NCBI GenBank assembly: GCA_027257055.1
Contig: JAPVLO010000153.1
Location: forward strand, 4,092,001 to 4,156,000
Source: Cephalopachus bancanus
Taxonomy: Eukaryota; Chordata; Mammalia; Primates; Tarsiidae
DNA length: 64,000 bases
Direction of reading: 5' to 3'
A program made the translations under genes and the position numbers. Shown here one piece after another: positions 11,393-23,639 of the stretch (positions are counted from its first letter, which is position 1; every line of letters starts with the position of its first letter). The notes under the pieces are model-generated. The model worked only from the letters and a program-made list of their open reading frames with translations, was not told the origin of the DNA and did not search any database.

Positions 11393-13608
11393 CATCCCCA
11401 TAACCCACCTTGGTCCTCCATCTTGGAATTAAGGCTTAGAATTAGCCAGAACAGTTTGTTTTTTTGTTTTGTTTTGTTTGTACTGTTACTTTGAAAGACG
11501 TGTATGTAAACATCATCATATATGCCTATAGCACTTACTTTGGGGAGATACTCAGAGCTTTGTGGTTATCAATATACTAAAAGAAAAGTCTATACTTAAA
11601 TTTGTAGTGCTGTTTGGTTTATCCATGGTTTCACTGACAGGTCTAATACGTTTTCTTTGAGTACGTGTTTGTATAAAAGTACACTTTATGGTGAAAAATA
11701 CATGCAGTGCCAAGTGATTAACTTAGATGTTAAAAATATAGCAGAAAAGGTTAGGAATGGCATCTGCAGTAATATAAATAATTGAGAAAATCATCTATAA
11801 ATAACAGATATTACCAGACTATAGAATACCAAAATAATGTCAATACTGTAGTTTTTCAAGATTTTAGAATTAATCTTAGTCCATATAAATTTTTACTATT
11901 AATAATTATTGAATAATTTGGAGGAATTGGGGGCACTTGTGCTGGTTGTAAACTGTGAATTTCTAATTGTAAAGTGAATTGTTATTTCTAATTGAAATTT
12001 TTTCAAGAACAGATTTCAGCTTTACATACTAAGTACTGATAAATAAGAAAATTAGAAATTTAGTATTCATAATCAAATATGTTCTAAAATTTCTTATTCT
12101 TTTGTTTACTGTTTATTCTTAAGTAGACCTAACAAAAGATTAGTAGCATAAGAACATTCTATAAGACAGTGACATTAAACGAGGCCCTTTGGAAGTATAT
12201 ACATTATTATTATAATAATACGTACAAATCTTTTTGAAATGGTGGCTTTAATAGTTTTCAGCTCTTTTTTCTGGAGCTTGAGATAATTAAAGCTGAGTTT
12301 TTCAGGGCATGTCTCAGTGGCAAAATGTTCAACAGTGAGATGTCAATGCTTATTTAGTTTTGCTATTTATATAAAATTTATTTCATTCCATTCAGAGGAT
12401 GCCTTTTATCCCCACATTAAAGCACAGATCATTAAGCAATAAAAACCAAATTGTCTGTCATTCAAATTATACTGCAATTATTTTTGCATGGTAAGAGTGA
12501 GGTGCTAATTTTGTGTGAGATGAACTTTGTAAACTACTTTGGGAAATGTTCTTTGGAAGTAAGGATTTTTTCCCCCTTTCGTCCGATTCTTCCAGTTTTG
12601 TTTCACATTCACAATCCATTAAAACATGGAAAAAAAGAACTGAGAGACTTTCGTGAGAAAAGCTGTTTGAAATGAAACAGCATTTCAAGTTTTCCAAAAT
12701 GCAGTATGGGAATGGTCTCCATCATCTCCACATTAACAACATACACTGTTACCATCTTAACAAGAGTATCATTACAGTGAAAGTCTCATTAAAAATGTAT
12801 CCTAGTGAAATTATTAGCAGTGCTTATCAAAGAACACTGAAATCTGTGAGAATCTTTCCAGGAACATTCTTTTTTTCTTTTAGTTCCAGGTTCCCAGGGT
12901 ATTTTTCATTCACAGTAGGTTTATATGACTCACAGAATGTGGAATTTTTCCCCCTTTGGAGTATTTTTATAATGTAGGTGTATAGTCACACCACAGCATG
13001 CTTAAATTGCACATGTTGTTTTACTTTCTTTATAAAATATTTAATTTGAAGAATATAATTTATGCCAAAAACAATACTTTTCAATTTTGCCACTTAACTA
13101 GGTTGATTTAGCACAAAATGCAAAATGCAAAGTCTTGAGGCAGAGAGGGGGAGTGAGAAAATTTTATAGATAATTATTGGAAAATGCCTGTCAGAAACCC
13201 TAAAGCTGCATTGTAAAACAAATGGTGTAAATTAGTTTTGAAAAGTGGTAAGGGATTGTGAAAAAAATCTCAGATTTAAATGCTCTTTAGCCACGTGATT
13301 TTCTTCTTTTTTTATTTAGTAATACGCTGCTACATATTTGGAGGTTCTGGTGTTTGTAGGTCACTGAACAGACATTGAAATCTGATTTATATTGTATAAC
13401 TGTAACATAGAAAGAAAAAGTATTTATATATTTTCCATAAGAATATTTCATTGAGTTGTGTATAATTTAAATAAGATTTGTTCCCAAATGGTTTTGCTCA
13501 CCTTGATTTTTTTGTTGTGGTTTTCTTGTTTTTGTATAATGTGTACAGTTTATGTCAAGGGCATTAAAAGCCTCCTAAAGCATAATCTTATCAAAGGGAT
13601 ACAATGTT

Positions 13609-13614
13609 AATAAA
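13609..13614 (+). terminator. RICTOR: RICTOR poly(A) signal AATAAA
   Basis: A canonical AATAAA lies in tgttaataaaatgtactt, followed by U/G-rich sequence (catgttgttttgtttg) at 13638-13653. Cleavage is expected near 13630. This is the last good signal before the intergenic Alu. Confidence 0.75.
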
Positions 13615-13795
13615 ATGTACTTAAAATTCTTAAACTCATGTTGTTTTGTTTGAAAACATAAAACAATCAGTGGTCATATGGCCTTGATTTGAATGAGGTA
13701 TTGCTGATGCTGACACATGTGACTCCCAGTAAAGATGATTTTTAGGTACCACAGACAGTTCAATAACACGCAGAACAGCTGCTTCAAATATTTTA

Positions 13796-14076
13796 TTTTT
13801 TTTTTTTTTGAGTTGGAGTCTCACTCTGTCGCCCAGACTGGAGTGCAGTGGCCGCTCCCGGCCACCGCAGCCTCACCTGCTGGGCTCCGGCGATCCTTCC
13901 GCCTCAGCCTTCCGAGTAGCCGGAATTACAGGCATGCGCTACCACGCCCGGCTGATTTTTTGATTTATTGTAGAGATGAGGTCTTGCTGCCCAGGCGGGT
14001 CTTGAACCCGCGGGCTCAGGCACTCACTCAGCCTCCCAAAGGCGCGGGATTACAGGCTGAGCCACCGAGCCCGGCT
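13796..14076 (-). repeat. Young lineage-specific Alu, minus orientation, with target-site duplication
   Basis: Poly(T), then gagttggagtctcactctgt, and ending gagccaccgagcccggct. The 13-base duplication ttcaaatatttta flanks it at 13783-13795 and 14077-14089. Divergence from the 36459 and 55385 copies is low. Confidence 0.94.
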
Positions 14077-15407
14077 TTCAAATATTTTAAAATCACATTT
14101 TCTTTTAAACACTTCATATTTCAATCAAAATTTTTAAATATAAAATCATTATGAGGTTTGAAAAATGAATCTGTCTTTTCATAGAACAGTCCTGAATTTT
14201 TGAGGAAGTACTATACAATATAATTGAGAGTGATAGTGACTTTTCTGTGGAAGGTACTTGATTTCTCCCGCATAATCTGGCCTGATCAAATAAACTAATC
14301 TATAGCCACCTACTGGCAGAAGAGAATACCACAAAGGCAAATTACCAATTCTGGACTAGAAAATTCAGTGCTAGGGTTTGTTACGATGTATACAATGTGG
14401 TAAAATATGTCTCACTTTAAGACATAGTTTGACACATTTCTGTCTATCATTTTTCCCACTGCCTTCCACGACATGTCATTAAAAACTTAGTTGACCCCCA
14501 AACTAAGTAAATAAAAAACAATATTATCACCTGCAGCTGATCTTTGAGAAAAGTCATAATATCGCTAAACTTTGAAAAAGTTTTTTTTTCATTTTCAACT
14601 CTTTAGCATATAAAAATAAAAATACAGTACTACTACTGTATTGACTGAAAAAACCGAAATATACTAAACTTTTGTTTCTTTAATGTTTAAGGGAATAAGA
14701 ACTACATATGTTAGTCCTTCCAATTGAATATACCTAGTTAGTGTGTTATAGACATCATTTTAACTAATTCTGAAGTCTTTCTCCTGTTGTTTCTCTTCCA
14801 GTGTTTAAAAGTTCTACTTATACAAAGTGTTTAACATGTTTTGTAAGTTCTTTGAGATGACAGCCATTTTATCTTTCAACAGAAATCTTAGCAGATCTGG
14901 ATATTAAGTCTAATTTAATACTAGACTTACATTGTCAGATACTGTCAATTTTTTTTAATACACATTCTAATAAATAACCAGGTTGCCTGTAAATGGTATG
15001 GGTTAGGTGTTGGAATTTAGGAAGCGTCCCTACTCCCAGCCTCAATCCTCCAGGTTTCCTGCTCACAGCTGAGGTCCATACACAGGCTTATGCAGGATTT
15101 AGAGATTATTAGTAACAGGTTTGTCCGCCACCCAAAATATTCTGATATTTTAAAGGAATTACTACTAATATGACTTTAGGTACAATTTTTTAAATGGTAG
15201 TATGACCATATTAGAAAAAAACAGCTTATCTACAGTATTACTATATTAGAAAAAATATTTACCCATGAGAGCATATGATTTGCTTCAAAATAATGTAAGG
15301 AGAGAGTGAATGAGTATGAATGGAGCTGAGACAACCACGGGCAGTGACTGTTAGGGCTGGTGGTGATATATAGGGATTTAATTAAACTATTCTACTTATG
15401 TATGTTT

Positions 15408-15710
<303 letters not shown>

Positions 15711-15925
15711 TGAAATTATCTATAATGTGTTCTTTTAATACTGATACTTCTGACACATGAATATAAATCTCAAAGTTTCAGAATAACACTTCTTAAAGTA
15801 ATGTTAGGATGGCCTACAGTATTGAGAACTAAAGTTTTAAGCACTAATTTACTTGGTTATGAGCATTGGAAAAGAATGCAGCCAAGACTATAGATCATGA
15901 TCATATTACAAACACAAATTTGTAG

Positions 15926-16080
15926 GCCAGTGATTCTCAAATTTTGGCGTGTATTTGAATGTCTGGGAACTGATGAATAATAGATTCCAGGCCCTATGCT
16001 CCAAAGATTCTGATTAGCAGATTTGGCATTATACCAAGTAGTTTCCATTTTGATCTCATGAGGTGATTTATCAGCTAGAC
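15926..16080 (+). repeat. MER5A-type hAT MITE
   Basis: It begins agtgattctcaaattttggc, followed by aagattctgattagcag and a diverged end. The order matches MER5A. Confidence 0.6.
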
Positions 16081-16129
16081 TGAGTGTTTAGATTTTCATT
16101 TCATTGAGGTAGATAAAACAACATAATAT

Positions 16130-17733
16130 GATAAAATGTTTGAATTAAGGTTTATTGTAATAGCAAAAGTGACTTTCAAGGTTTCGTGCATTATTTTTTA
16201 AACAACCTATATGAAAAATATCATTTACAAATCAGCCATCAATGTCATTGGCATTGTGTACAAGTTTCAAATTATCAAGAGCATCATGACAAAGGAGCAT
16301 AAATAAATAGAGTTAGTGGTCACAATACTGGCCCCAAAGTCTTCTCACAACTATTAGACTCGTCAAGACACTGCTTCATCCTGTGTTAGAAGCACATCCA
16401 GCAAGAGGCTTAGTCATATATATAAGAAAAAAGGTGAAAGGCTAGAACAGAAGTACTGGTGTGTGTAGGTCTATTTAGGCCAATTCAGCCGCGCATTACT
16501 TTGAGGTGTAAATACTTATCTCTGCACGGTATTGAATGGCACTATGCAGGGCATCAGGGCCCAGAGGCATGGGCACAGGCGAAGTCATTCCACCACACTG
16601 AAGGCAGGGAGGAAAGCACAGGCATCCCACTGCATGCTTGTTTAGAAAGGGGACACACAAACCTGAGGGTTGACGAGGAGTGGGAAGGAAAAGGAATGAG
16701 TATGTACAGAACACCAGCGAGGCAGCAGGTGCTTTACACATACTGATGCAAAGGAGACAGTTGCTCCAACACCAGCACAGCACTGCTCCCTCCACAGACC
16801 TTTTTATGCTTACATCTAAATTAGGAGGTTTCATTGTACTTACTATCTTAGCATAAGAAGAATATACACAAGATGGTAAGCGAGTTACCTTGACCCAGAC
16901 AACCCACTGCAGAGTCCAAAGGATGCTAGATGAAAACATCATCTAGAGTTCTTGAAAGAAAAGTAGAACAATAAAATGAATGGAGTCACTCAATATATTT
17001 TCCTTTTTCTATTCTGAGGTAGTCATCAAAATGTATGTAGGATACTGATGTCTGCAGAGCAGGAGGGCAGCTGACACCAAGGAGTTCCTTACCAACCCCA
17101 CTCTTTACCTGTAAGATTAAATTTGTGCCCCCCAAAGAGCTCATTTTTTCTGTGCCAATGAACTACAAGTTCTTATCCTTTCAAGGCAAGTCTAAAATCT
17201 GTTTTGGTGTCTCAAACACACATGACTTTTTCATTACACATACTCAAATTGACACAGGCAATGCGTGTTCTAGTAATAAATCTGTGGACATTATGAAAGC
17301 CTTCCATCTAGTTGCTTTACCCTTAAGATATTAAGTGTGGAGGTAAATTGTAATGGGAATGTTTTCTCGCTGAAAACAGCTTCTAGGACCACAGCCACCC
17401 TCTACAGTACTGAGTGGGTGGGGTCTGTGGCGCAGTTGATGCCTATCCTTATGTCAAGTTCAGGTCAGCTGTTCTAAGGTGAGCCCAAAACACACAAGGG
17501 CAAGGTAAGCATGTTCCCTTGACCCTGCCATTTCTAGGGCAAGCCTGCTCCAAGCGGGTAGGCCAAGTCCCATAGCTTCTGGCCTTTAATCTAGCCAGAC
17601 TGTAGTGGTCTTACATAAATCAGACCCGCAGACAATGGGAGCTCACTAGGATTAAGGACCGAGGCCCCTTGGTGATGAGAATGGTGTCAGCTCTCCTCCC
17701 CTTAGCACAGAGGTACTTTAACGGGTATGCTGG
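16130..17733 (-). other. OSMR: OSMR 3' UTR
   Basis: About 1.6 kb runs from the stop codon at 17734 to the AATAAA at 16151-16156. One AUUUA-type stretch is present near 16302. Open frames within it, such as 16496-16942, have no recognisable similarity. Confidence 0.6.
16151..16156 (-). terminator. OSMR: OSMR candidate poly(A) signal AATAAA
   Basis: TTTATT on the + strand reads AATAAA in the OSMR direction. It is the first canonical signal I found downstream of the OSMR stop codon. No transcript evidence is available here. Confidence 0.5.
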
Positions 17734-18258
17734 TTAGTGGTGGTGTTCGCCTGGATCTAAGAGGGTAACTGAGGAGAGGCTGCTACTGTTGGGCGAGGGA
17801 GGTGAGGCAGGACTGGGGGATATTGCCATTTGCATTTTATACTCTGTACAGTGTGGCGGCACTTGTGGATTTTTTGGGACACTGTCCTTGTCTCCAAACA
17901 TGGGTGAAGCCAACTGGGACACATAATTCAAACTGTTTTCTTCAGCTGGGATTTCTGCCTGCGAGTTTATGTAGTTCTCTTCTAGTTCCTTTCGTAAACT
18001 TTCAGGTGAAGTCAGGAGTCCCAGCTGACTTGCTGGAGCTTTCGCGGGGGGCACTGGAATGTGGCCACAAGAACCAGAGTTGGAAGTTGCCTGGTTATAG
18101 GTAAAATTCTCAAACCAGATGCAAGGCCCAGGGCCAGAGTAATTCTTTTCTGTTGAAAAGAGGTAAAGATGGGCTGATGTAGGCCCTTCTGACTTGTTCA
18201 CAACTTCAATACTATCTGGAATGCAGTCACTGACATTCATTATTGTTAGATGAGGCTT
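17734..18258 (-). CDS. OSMR: OSMR exon 18: cytoplasmic tail and stop
   Basis: The acceptor ctttccag ends at 18259, and the exon starts in phase 0 with [20 protein letters not shown]. The tail keeps two YXXQ motifs, YVSQ (in [11 protein letters not shown]) and YKMQ (in TEYKMQMAI), which in the family dock STAT3. It also keeps YNQA within [10 protein letters not shown], around the reported Shc-binding tyrosine region. It ends [15 protein letters not shown] then TAA. Compared with human OSMR as recalled, about 17 residues are missing between KSEG and LYL, in frame. Confidence 0.96.
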   Translation of the reverse strand, partial: KPHLTIMNVSDCIPDSIEVVNKSEGPTSAHLYLFSTEKNYSGPGPCIWFENFTYNQATSNSGSCGHIPVPPAKAPASQLGLLTSPESLRKELEENYINSQAEIPAEENSLNYVSQLASPMFGDKDSVPKNPQVPPHCTEYKMQMAISPSPASPPSPNSSSLSSVTLLDPGEHHH

Positions 18259-18612
18259 CTGGAAAGAAAACAAAAAATATGTAAATATGTGTAAAGATAT
18301 GGAAATATGTGTTGCACATGTACAGGTATCAAAGTACACTAAGTATGTGAAATACACCCGGAGCTTCAATTTTGTTCATGTTTCTTCCCGGTCACATGTT
18401 ACCTGGAGTTGATGTTAAAAACCAAATGATTTCCCCCTCAGAAAAAATCAAAGCTCCAACAACCTGTTTCCTGGCTGTAGGATAAATGGTGACTTTTACT
18501 TTGCTATATTTTCCTGAGGAGGTTCTGGAAAAAGTATGGTTACTACAGCCTCAGCCTTGGATTCGTCCTTAACAGGTATATCATGGTAGACATACAGTTG
18601 GCCAACCTTTAC

Positions 18613-18685
18613 CTTGGATTTGATTAATGATAGGACGCTGCTCTTGTAAGGGTCTGGGATGTCAGGATAACACTTCTCCTTCATC
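18613..18685 (-). CDS. OSMR: OSMR exon 17: membrane-proximal Box1
   Basis: The acceptor tttttctag ends at 18686 and the donor is GTAAAG at 18612. The 73-nt exon encodes (W)MKEKCYPDIPDPYKSSVLS then LIKSK. The proline-rich IPDPYKSS is the Box1 region used for JAK binding in this receptor family. Confidence 0.96.
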
Positions 18686-18742
18686 CTAGAAAAACAGTGG
18701 AAATGAGACTGAGTTTCACAACACAGTGAAATAGTGGAGAGC

Positions 18743-18960
18743 CAGAATTCTGGAGGCTTCTAATCCTTGCTTTATAATTTAGTAAATAAGTCACTTAATT
18801 CTTCCATGCTTTAATTTCTTCATTGGTTAAATGAAGATAATTATGATACTCAGAGTGTCCTTGTGAGGATTAAACAAATTATTATATCTAAAGCACTTAA
18901 AACACTGCTAAGTATATCATATATATACTATATATACACCACTAAGTATACAGTGAGATA
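18743..18960 (+). repeat. MIR SINE
   Basis: It follows the MIR order: aaataagtcacttaattctt, taatttcttcattggttaaa, cttgtgaggattaaacaaat and aaagcacttaaaacactgct. Its first 61 bases recur almost exactly at 19696-19756. Confidence 0.7.
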
Positions 18961-19116
18961 TAAATATTAGCTATTGCAAGTGAAAAACTTTTGCAACCTC
19001 TTTATTTTAAATGGTTGTTACTTTCCCCATATATTGTCCTGGAAAGCACAACTGTGAAATGAATGACATAGTCTCGCCACAGTCTCCTTTGTCCTTTTCC
19101 TCTCTGCCTTTTAAAA

Positions 19117-19421
19117 ATTTTTTGTTTTTTTAGAGACAGGACCTCACTCTGTTACCCAGGCTGGCATGCCAGTGGTGCAGTCATAGTTCACTGTAGCTTT
19201 GATTTCAAAATCCTGGGATACAATGATCCTTCCTCCTCAGCCTCCCTACTACCTGGGGCTACAGACATGCACTACCATGCTACCATGCTTGATGCACACA
19301 CACACACATATATATATATATTTTGTAGAGATGGGGCTCTCAAATTCATAGGCTCACGGGATCCTCCCTCCTTAGCTTCCCAGAGTGCTGGGATTATAGG
19401 CATGAGCCACCATACCCAGCC
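19117..19421 (-). repeat. Old Alu, minus orientation
   Basis: It runs from ttagagacaggacctcactc to gcatgagccaccatacccag. An ACACAC/TATATA run (about 19297-19321) interrupts the middle A-rich linker. Confidence 0.85.
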
Positions 19422-19523
19422 AGCACTGTTTGTCATAGGATTCGACATCATTTCTACCTTACTAAATTCCTATCTAGATTTTTCTCTGACTCTTCTTGCA
19501 TGAAATCTTCCTCACACACTTAC

Positions 19524-19605
19524 CACTGACTTTGCATGTAGCATAAGGTCGTGATGAACAAGATGCAGAAAATCATGGGCAGGATGATATGAATCAGCAT
19601 ACGGG
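19524..19605 (-). CDS. OSMR: OSMR exon 16: transmembrane segment
   Basis: This 82-nt exon is too short to stand out as a long open frame. The acceptor ttcttcag ends at 19606 and the donor is GTAAGTG at 19523. It encodes (S)RMLIHIILPMIFCILFITT then LCYMQSQ(W). The hydrophobic stretch LIHIILPMIFCILFITTLCY is the single membrane helix, around residues 736-757 of the predicted protein. Confidence 0.95.
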
Positions 19606-19695
19606 CTGAAGAAGGAAAAAGAAAAGAATGTTTGTTATGAGTACTTTTCCCTTTTCAAAAGAATAAAAATAAGTTTATGATTGAGAGTAATTTTA

Positions 19696-19756
19696 CAGAA
19701 TTCTGGAGGCTTCTAATCCTTGCTTTATAATTTAGTAAATAAGTTACTTAATTCTT
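19696..19756 (+). repeat. 61-base duplicate of a nearby MIR segment
   Basis: It is the same as 18743-18803 with one mismatch, in the same orientation, about 950 bases away. The similarity stops abruptly on both sides. Confidence 0.9.
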
Positions 19757-19765
19757 ACTTAAAAG

Positions 19766-20070
19766 TTTTTTGTTTTGTTTGTTGAGGCAAAAGTCTCACT
19801 CTGTCACCCAGGCTGAAGTGCAGTGGCAAGATCATGGCTCACTGCAGCCTCGACCTCCTGGGCTCAGGTGATCCTCCCACCGCAGTCTCTGGAGTAACAG
19901 AACTACAGGCATATACCACCATGCCTGGCTTTTTTTTTTTTTTTTAATTTTTGTAGAGATGAGGTCTCGAGATGTTGCCTAGGCTGATCTCAAACTCCTA
20001 GGCTCAAGCAATCCTCCCACCTCCGCCTACCAAAGTTCTGGAATTACAGGTATGAGCCACTGCTCCTGGC
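19766..20070 (-). repeat. Old Alu, minus orientation
   Basis: It runs from aaaagtctcactctgtcacc through gtagagatgaggtctcgaga to ggtatgagccactgctcctg. It is diverged in the way expected of AluJ. Confidence 0.88.
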
Positions 20071-20224
20071 AAATTTTACGTGTTTATTATTCCTCAGATG
20101 TCTCTTTTTACAAGCTTCAAAATGAGTTCTGCCTGACTAGGGGGAAAAAATGATCAACTGACCAACACAGGAAGTTATTTGCCACCAACACTGTGTGATT
20201 CAAACTCGTTGCTTCTTCTAGATT

Positions 20225-20680
20225 GGATCATGACTCCCAGTGTTAGAATTATACATTCCTACCCTTGCCAAAGCTTCATGGTGGCCGGAGAATCCTTTCC
20301 TGTCCCTTGACTTGGGGCTCAGACATGCAGCTTGGCTTGGTCAATGGGATGTTAGTCATTGCAATATGAGCCAGTAAGTGCTTTAATATGCCTGCACAGG
20401 TTGACTTGCTCTCCTGTGCTCCTGGAACCTACCATGACAAGAGTGTGACCCAGGTAGCTGCTGCCGCTTCAACCTGAGTCCGAGAGTGAAAATACATGAA
20501 ACAAACCTGAACCTGACTAAAGCCTGGAGTCTGGCTCAGCCCAGCAAGATCAGCCAAGCCTTGGCCAACCGGTAAACTCAAGCACAGAAAGAAATATTTG
20601 TTCTTGTATGCCACTGAGATTTGTTACATATCAAAAATTGACTGGTGTACTCCTTATAGTTAGCCTCAGATAAAATTACC
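20225..20680 (+). repeat. Old interspersed repeat (LTR-like), shared family with 62800-63235
   Basis: It contains cttggcttggtcaatgggat, then a block ending aaatatttgttcttgtatgc, cactgagatttgttacat. The gccactgag ending is shared with 62800-63235. I recall this as the end of an ancient mammalian repeat but cannot name the family with certainty. Confidence 0.45.
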
Positions 20681-21117
20681 TGGATATGTCTTGACCTAGA
20701 ATAATAATTACATTTTGCTTCTCGGATATGTCAACTGGTGCTTCATTTTTTTCAAATGCCCGTTGTGAAAGTTGTCAGAATCAATGTAGAGTCACTAATG
20801 TCGGAAAAATAGAACTGGGGAAGGCCATGAGGAGACAGTTCTCATGCTTATATGCTTGATAACAAAAACCCATAGCCTTGTACAAAAGCAACATTATATA
20901 AAAAATGCATCTCCAAGGACCTCTGACCAGCAGCTGCCTGTCCAATCTCGGACTGGTGTCATCCTTGTTATTGCTCTTTGTAGCCAATGATAATTATTTC
21001 AAAACAATTATGTCATCCTCCTCATATACGTTTCCTTTAAAATCCTTTGTCTTCCTCTACCTCCCTAAATACGTATATAGTTTACTATGGCATGTGTATT
21101 CCCACTGCAATAAACAT

Positions 21118-21215
21118 CTTTTTTGTTTTGAGTTCAGGTCTCACTCTGTCCCCCAGAAGTGGACAGAGTGGAATGGCAGCCTTGACCTCCTGGGCCCAGG
21201 TGATCCTTCTGCTTC
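21118..21215 (-). repeat. Truncated Alu, minus orientation, followed by CT-rich DNA
   Basis: It runs from gagttcaggtctcactctgt to acctcctgggcccaggtgat, then passes abruptly into CT/CCCT-rich sequence (21216-21275). Confidence 0.75.
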
Positions 21216-21829
21216 TCCCTCTCTCCCTCTCTCCCTCGCTCCCTTTCCCTCTCCTCTCTCTCTCCCCACCCCACCCAAATGTAGACTTAAAGCATGCTTG
21301 AGAGGTTTCTTTCCTCTCTTTTCCCACAAGACACTCCGTTGCATTATGTGTGCTTATCTAATTATGTTTTTGCTTAGAAGTTCTGGAGCTAATCTTGAAA
21401 CAAACCAGATGTCAGTGGGATTCTCTCCCACCTGGAGATTACCTCAAGGCTGTGGTTAATCTAAAACTCATTGGATGGGGCAGTAACTCAAGATAGTCAT
21501 TGGAGCAAACCATGTAGACCAGCACCCATTGTGTCTCCCACATGCTCCTCATACCCAGTTTCTCTTCTTAAACCTCTGCACGCAGCCCCAAACTGGAAGT
21601 AGTCCATTGGAGGTATCAGCTTGGCCATCTCCCCAGCTTCTGGCTTCTTTTTTTCCCCACCATGCCTCCTCTCTCACGTTTGGCTTTGGCCAGTGAGTAG
21701 CCAAATTTGCTTTCTGTTACACAATTGGTTTAAAATTTTTAGATAAATTATGGATTTATAATGTATTTGAAAGCAAACGTGGAGACCTAACTATGTTTCT
21801 CAATTTCAGACCAGTTTTGCTAAGCTATT

Positions 21830-22500
21830 TACTCATGTATAATATAAACATACAGAAAAGTGCTCATTAGTACACAGCTCGATGTATTTTCACAAACTGA
21901 CTACACCATGTAACTAGCACCCAGATCCAGAACAGGAGCATTACCAGCACCCCAGCAAGCCACCCTTGTGTCCCCAGTCAGTCATTACTCCCTCCCAAGG
22001 TAACCACTAGCCTTTTTAGTAACAGCACAGATGGCATTTGCCTTTTTCTATGTTTTATAAATAGAGTCACAGGGCAGGGGTTATGTCTGGCTCTTTTTAC
22101 TCAGCATTACATTTGTGAGATTTATCTTATTATTTCTGTAACTGTAGAATGTCCACTCCTGTTGCCATATGATATTCCACTGCATGAATATCACAATTAT
22201 GTATCACAATTATGTATCATGTACTTAATGGGCAATGGGTATTTCCTGTTTACAGATCCCATGAATTGTGCTGCTATCAACATTCTAGCACATGTCTTTG
22301 GATATTTCTTTAAGGCTTATGTGGGAATTTTTTAAGGGTATATATCTACACGTGAAAGAGCTCACTTCAGAAGATACTACCAATTTTCCAAAATTGCATA
22401 TACCAATTTACTCCTACCAGCAAGGTATGAGAATTCCAGTTTTTCTACATCCTCATCAACACTTGGTATTTCTCATCTTTTCCATTTCAGCTATTTTCAG
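21830..22500 (-). repeat. L1 3' region, minus orientation, old
   Basis: The order is tcacaaactgactacaccat, ccactcctgttgccatatga, attgtgctgctatcaacatt and ttctacatcctcatcaacac. This matches the reverse complement of an old L1 3' end. Confidence 0.65.
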
Positions 22501-22854
22501 GCTAATTTTAAAAACAAACTTTTGGAACATAATCCACTTCCATACTCAGGTTTGAACAATTACTCAGTATGTGTATTAAATTCAAAAGGAAATTGAAACC
22601 ATCTATATAAAATTAACAACAGGCCACAGGATAAAAGCTGTAGAAGAGATCTGTGCCCTGAAAAGCTGAAGTTATCCTTAGAAATTAACAAATCTGTTGT
22701 TTCTAAGTTTGCTTTTACTCCAAAAGAGGACAATTGGTTATCTTCATGTCCTGACCCTGGGGTGGGGGAAAGCTGCCCTGCAATGCTGATAGACACTTTT
22801 TTCTTTAAACAATGGGCTCAAGGCTGCATAGATAGATCTCCTTGAGGACAAAAG

Positions 22855-23365
22855 CAGAGAGTGAAAAACAAAAGCCACTCCAATCTCCAGGGACCCCACC
22901 TACCACATACCTTCCTCCTAAACTACCTCTGTTTTAACTTGCTACCCACGGGTTAGTCACTGATGGTCACTGGACATGTTTTATAGATGGCATCTGTTGC
23001 AAGATCCAAGAATGGTATTTTGAGATTTTTTCAGATTCTGGTGGACCCAAGACCCCACCCTGGCCAAAAACACAGACCAAGAAGCTGGCTCCACTGGTCC
23101 TGTGAAACCCCTCCCAGAAATTGACTCTGTGACATAAAGGCAGTTTCATGACATCATCAATCCACCAGCAATTCCTAGTCCCCTGTCTGCCAAATTCTCT
23201 TAAAAAAACCTAGCTTCTGAATTCTTGGGGAAACAGATTTGACAACTATCTTCCATCCTCCTTGCTCAGCTGCTTTACAATTTTAAACTCTTCCTCTATT
23301 GTAATGGTTGTGTCAGTCTTAATTTTTCTTGGCAGTGGGCATAAGAACCTGGTCTGGCTGTAACA
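22855..23365 (+). repeat. Endogenous-retrovirus LTR-like sequence
   Basis: It contains gcagtttcatgacatcatca, cttgctcagctgctttacaa, aaactcttcctctattgtaa and an end cctggtctggctgtaaca. The layout resembles an LTR with U3-R-U5 order. There is no linked internal gene, so it would be a solo LTR. The subfamily is not identified. Confidence 0.45.
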
Positions 23366-23639
23366 AAATGTAGTGTCAAATATCCAAATACAGAAACACA
23401 CATTACAATTGGGCTGGATGCTCTATACCTTTAAATGGTTTTATTACCCTCTCTGTGCCTCATTATCTCTACTTAGTAATCCAGTCTCCCACTGGGAGAA
23501 GTTAAAACAAGTCAATTACAGAGAGAGGGGACTATTTTGTGAAAGGATAAAGCCAAAAGGGAGTTTCTCTGTTCACCTTAAGCAACCCTGGCTATGTACT
23601 TAGGTCATTGCTACATCCACAGCAATAATCATTAACAAG

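Larger units (their letters stand above)
1..13635 (+). other. RICTOR: RICTOR gene, 3' portion (last five coding segments plus 3' UTR)
   Basis: RICTOR is the rapamycin-insensitive scaffold subunit of mTORC2, the cytoplasmic kinase complex that phosphorylates AKT and other AGC kinases. Five coding segments joined by GT-AG introns with matching phases translate to the conserved C-terminus. Landmarks are MNSIHSDASLFLES, DIPYSDWCEQTIHNP, CRILLRKEVLRLVIN, FDDICLYSEVSHLLSHC and the terminal QPIVDTSAES. The 5' part of the gene lies before position 1. The gene runs tail to tail with OSMR, as in human 5p13.1. No frameshift or stop interrupts the visible coding sequence. The identification rests on protein similarity recalled from human RICTOR. 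The end coordinate is set by the poly(A) signal at 13609-13614 and is approximate. Confidence 0.95.
9179..13635 (+). other. RICTOR: RICTOR 3' UTR
   Basis: This AU-rich sequence of about 4.4 kb follows the stop codon and contains no introns or Alus that I can see. Several frames are open for 60-140 codons but show no coding character. It carries a long CT microsatellite at 11241-11392. A very long, repeat-poor 3' UTR fits the known RICTOR mRNA of roughly 9-10 kb. The end is set by the signal at 13609-13614. Confidence 0.8.

Noticed and set aside
11081..11494. 137-codon open frame with a Leu-Ser repeat
   Set aside because: Artefact of the CT microsatellite in the RICTOR 3' UTR.
13735..14154. 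139-codon open frame
   Set aside because: It is made of antisense Alu sequence ([16 protein letters not shown] translation seen in every young Alu here).
16496..16942. 148-codon open frame on the - strand
   Set aside because: Lies in the OSMR 3' UTR downstream of the normal stop codon, with no similarity recognised.
20905..21459. 184-codon open frame on the + strand
   Set aside because: Spans a truncated Alu and CT-rich repeat; low-complexity Ser/Pro/Leu composition.
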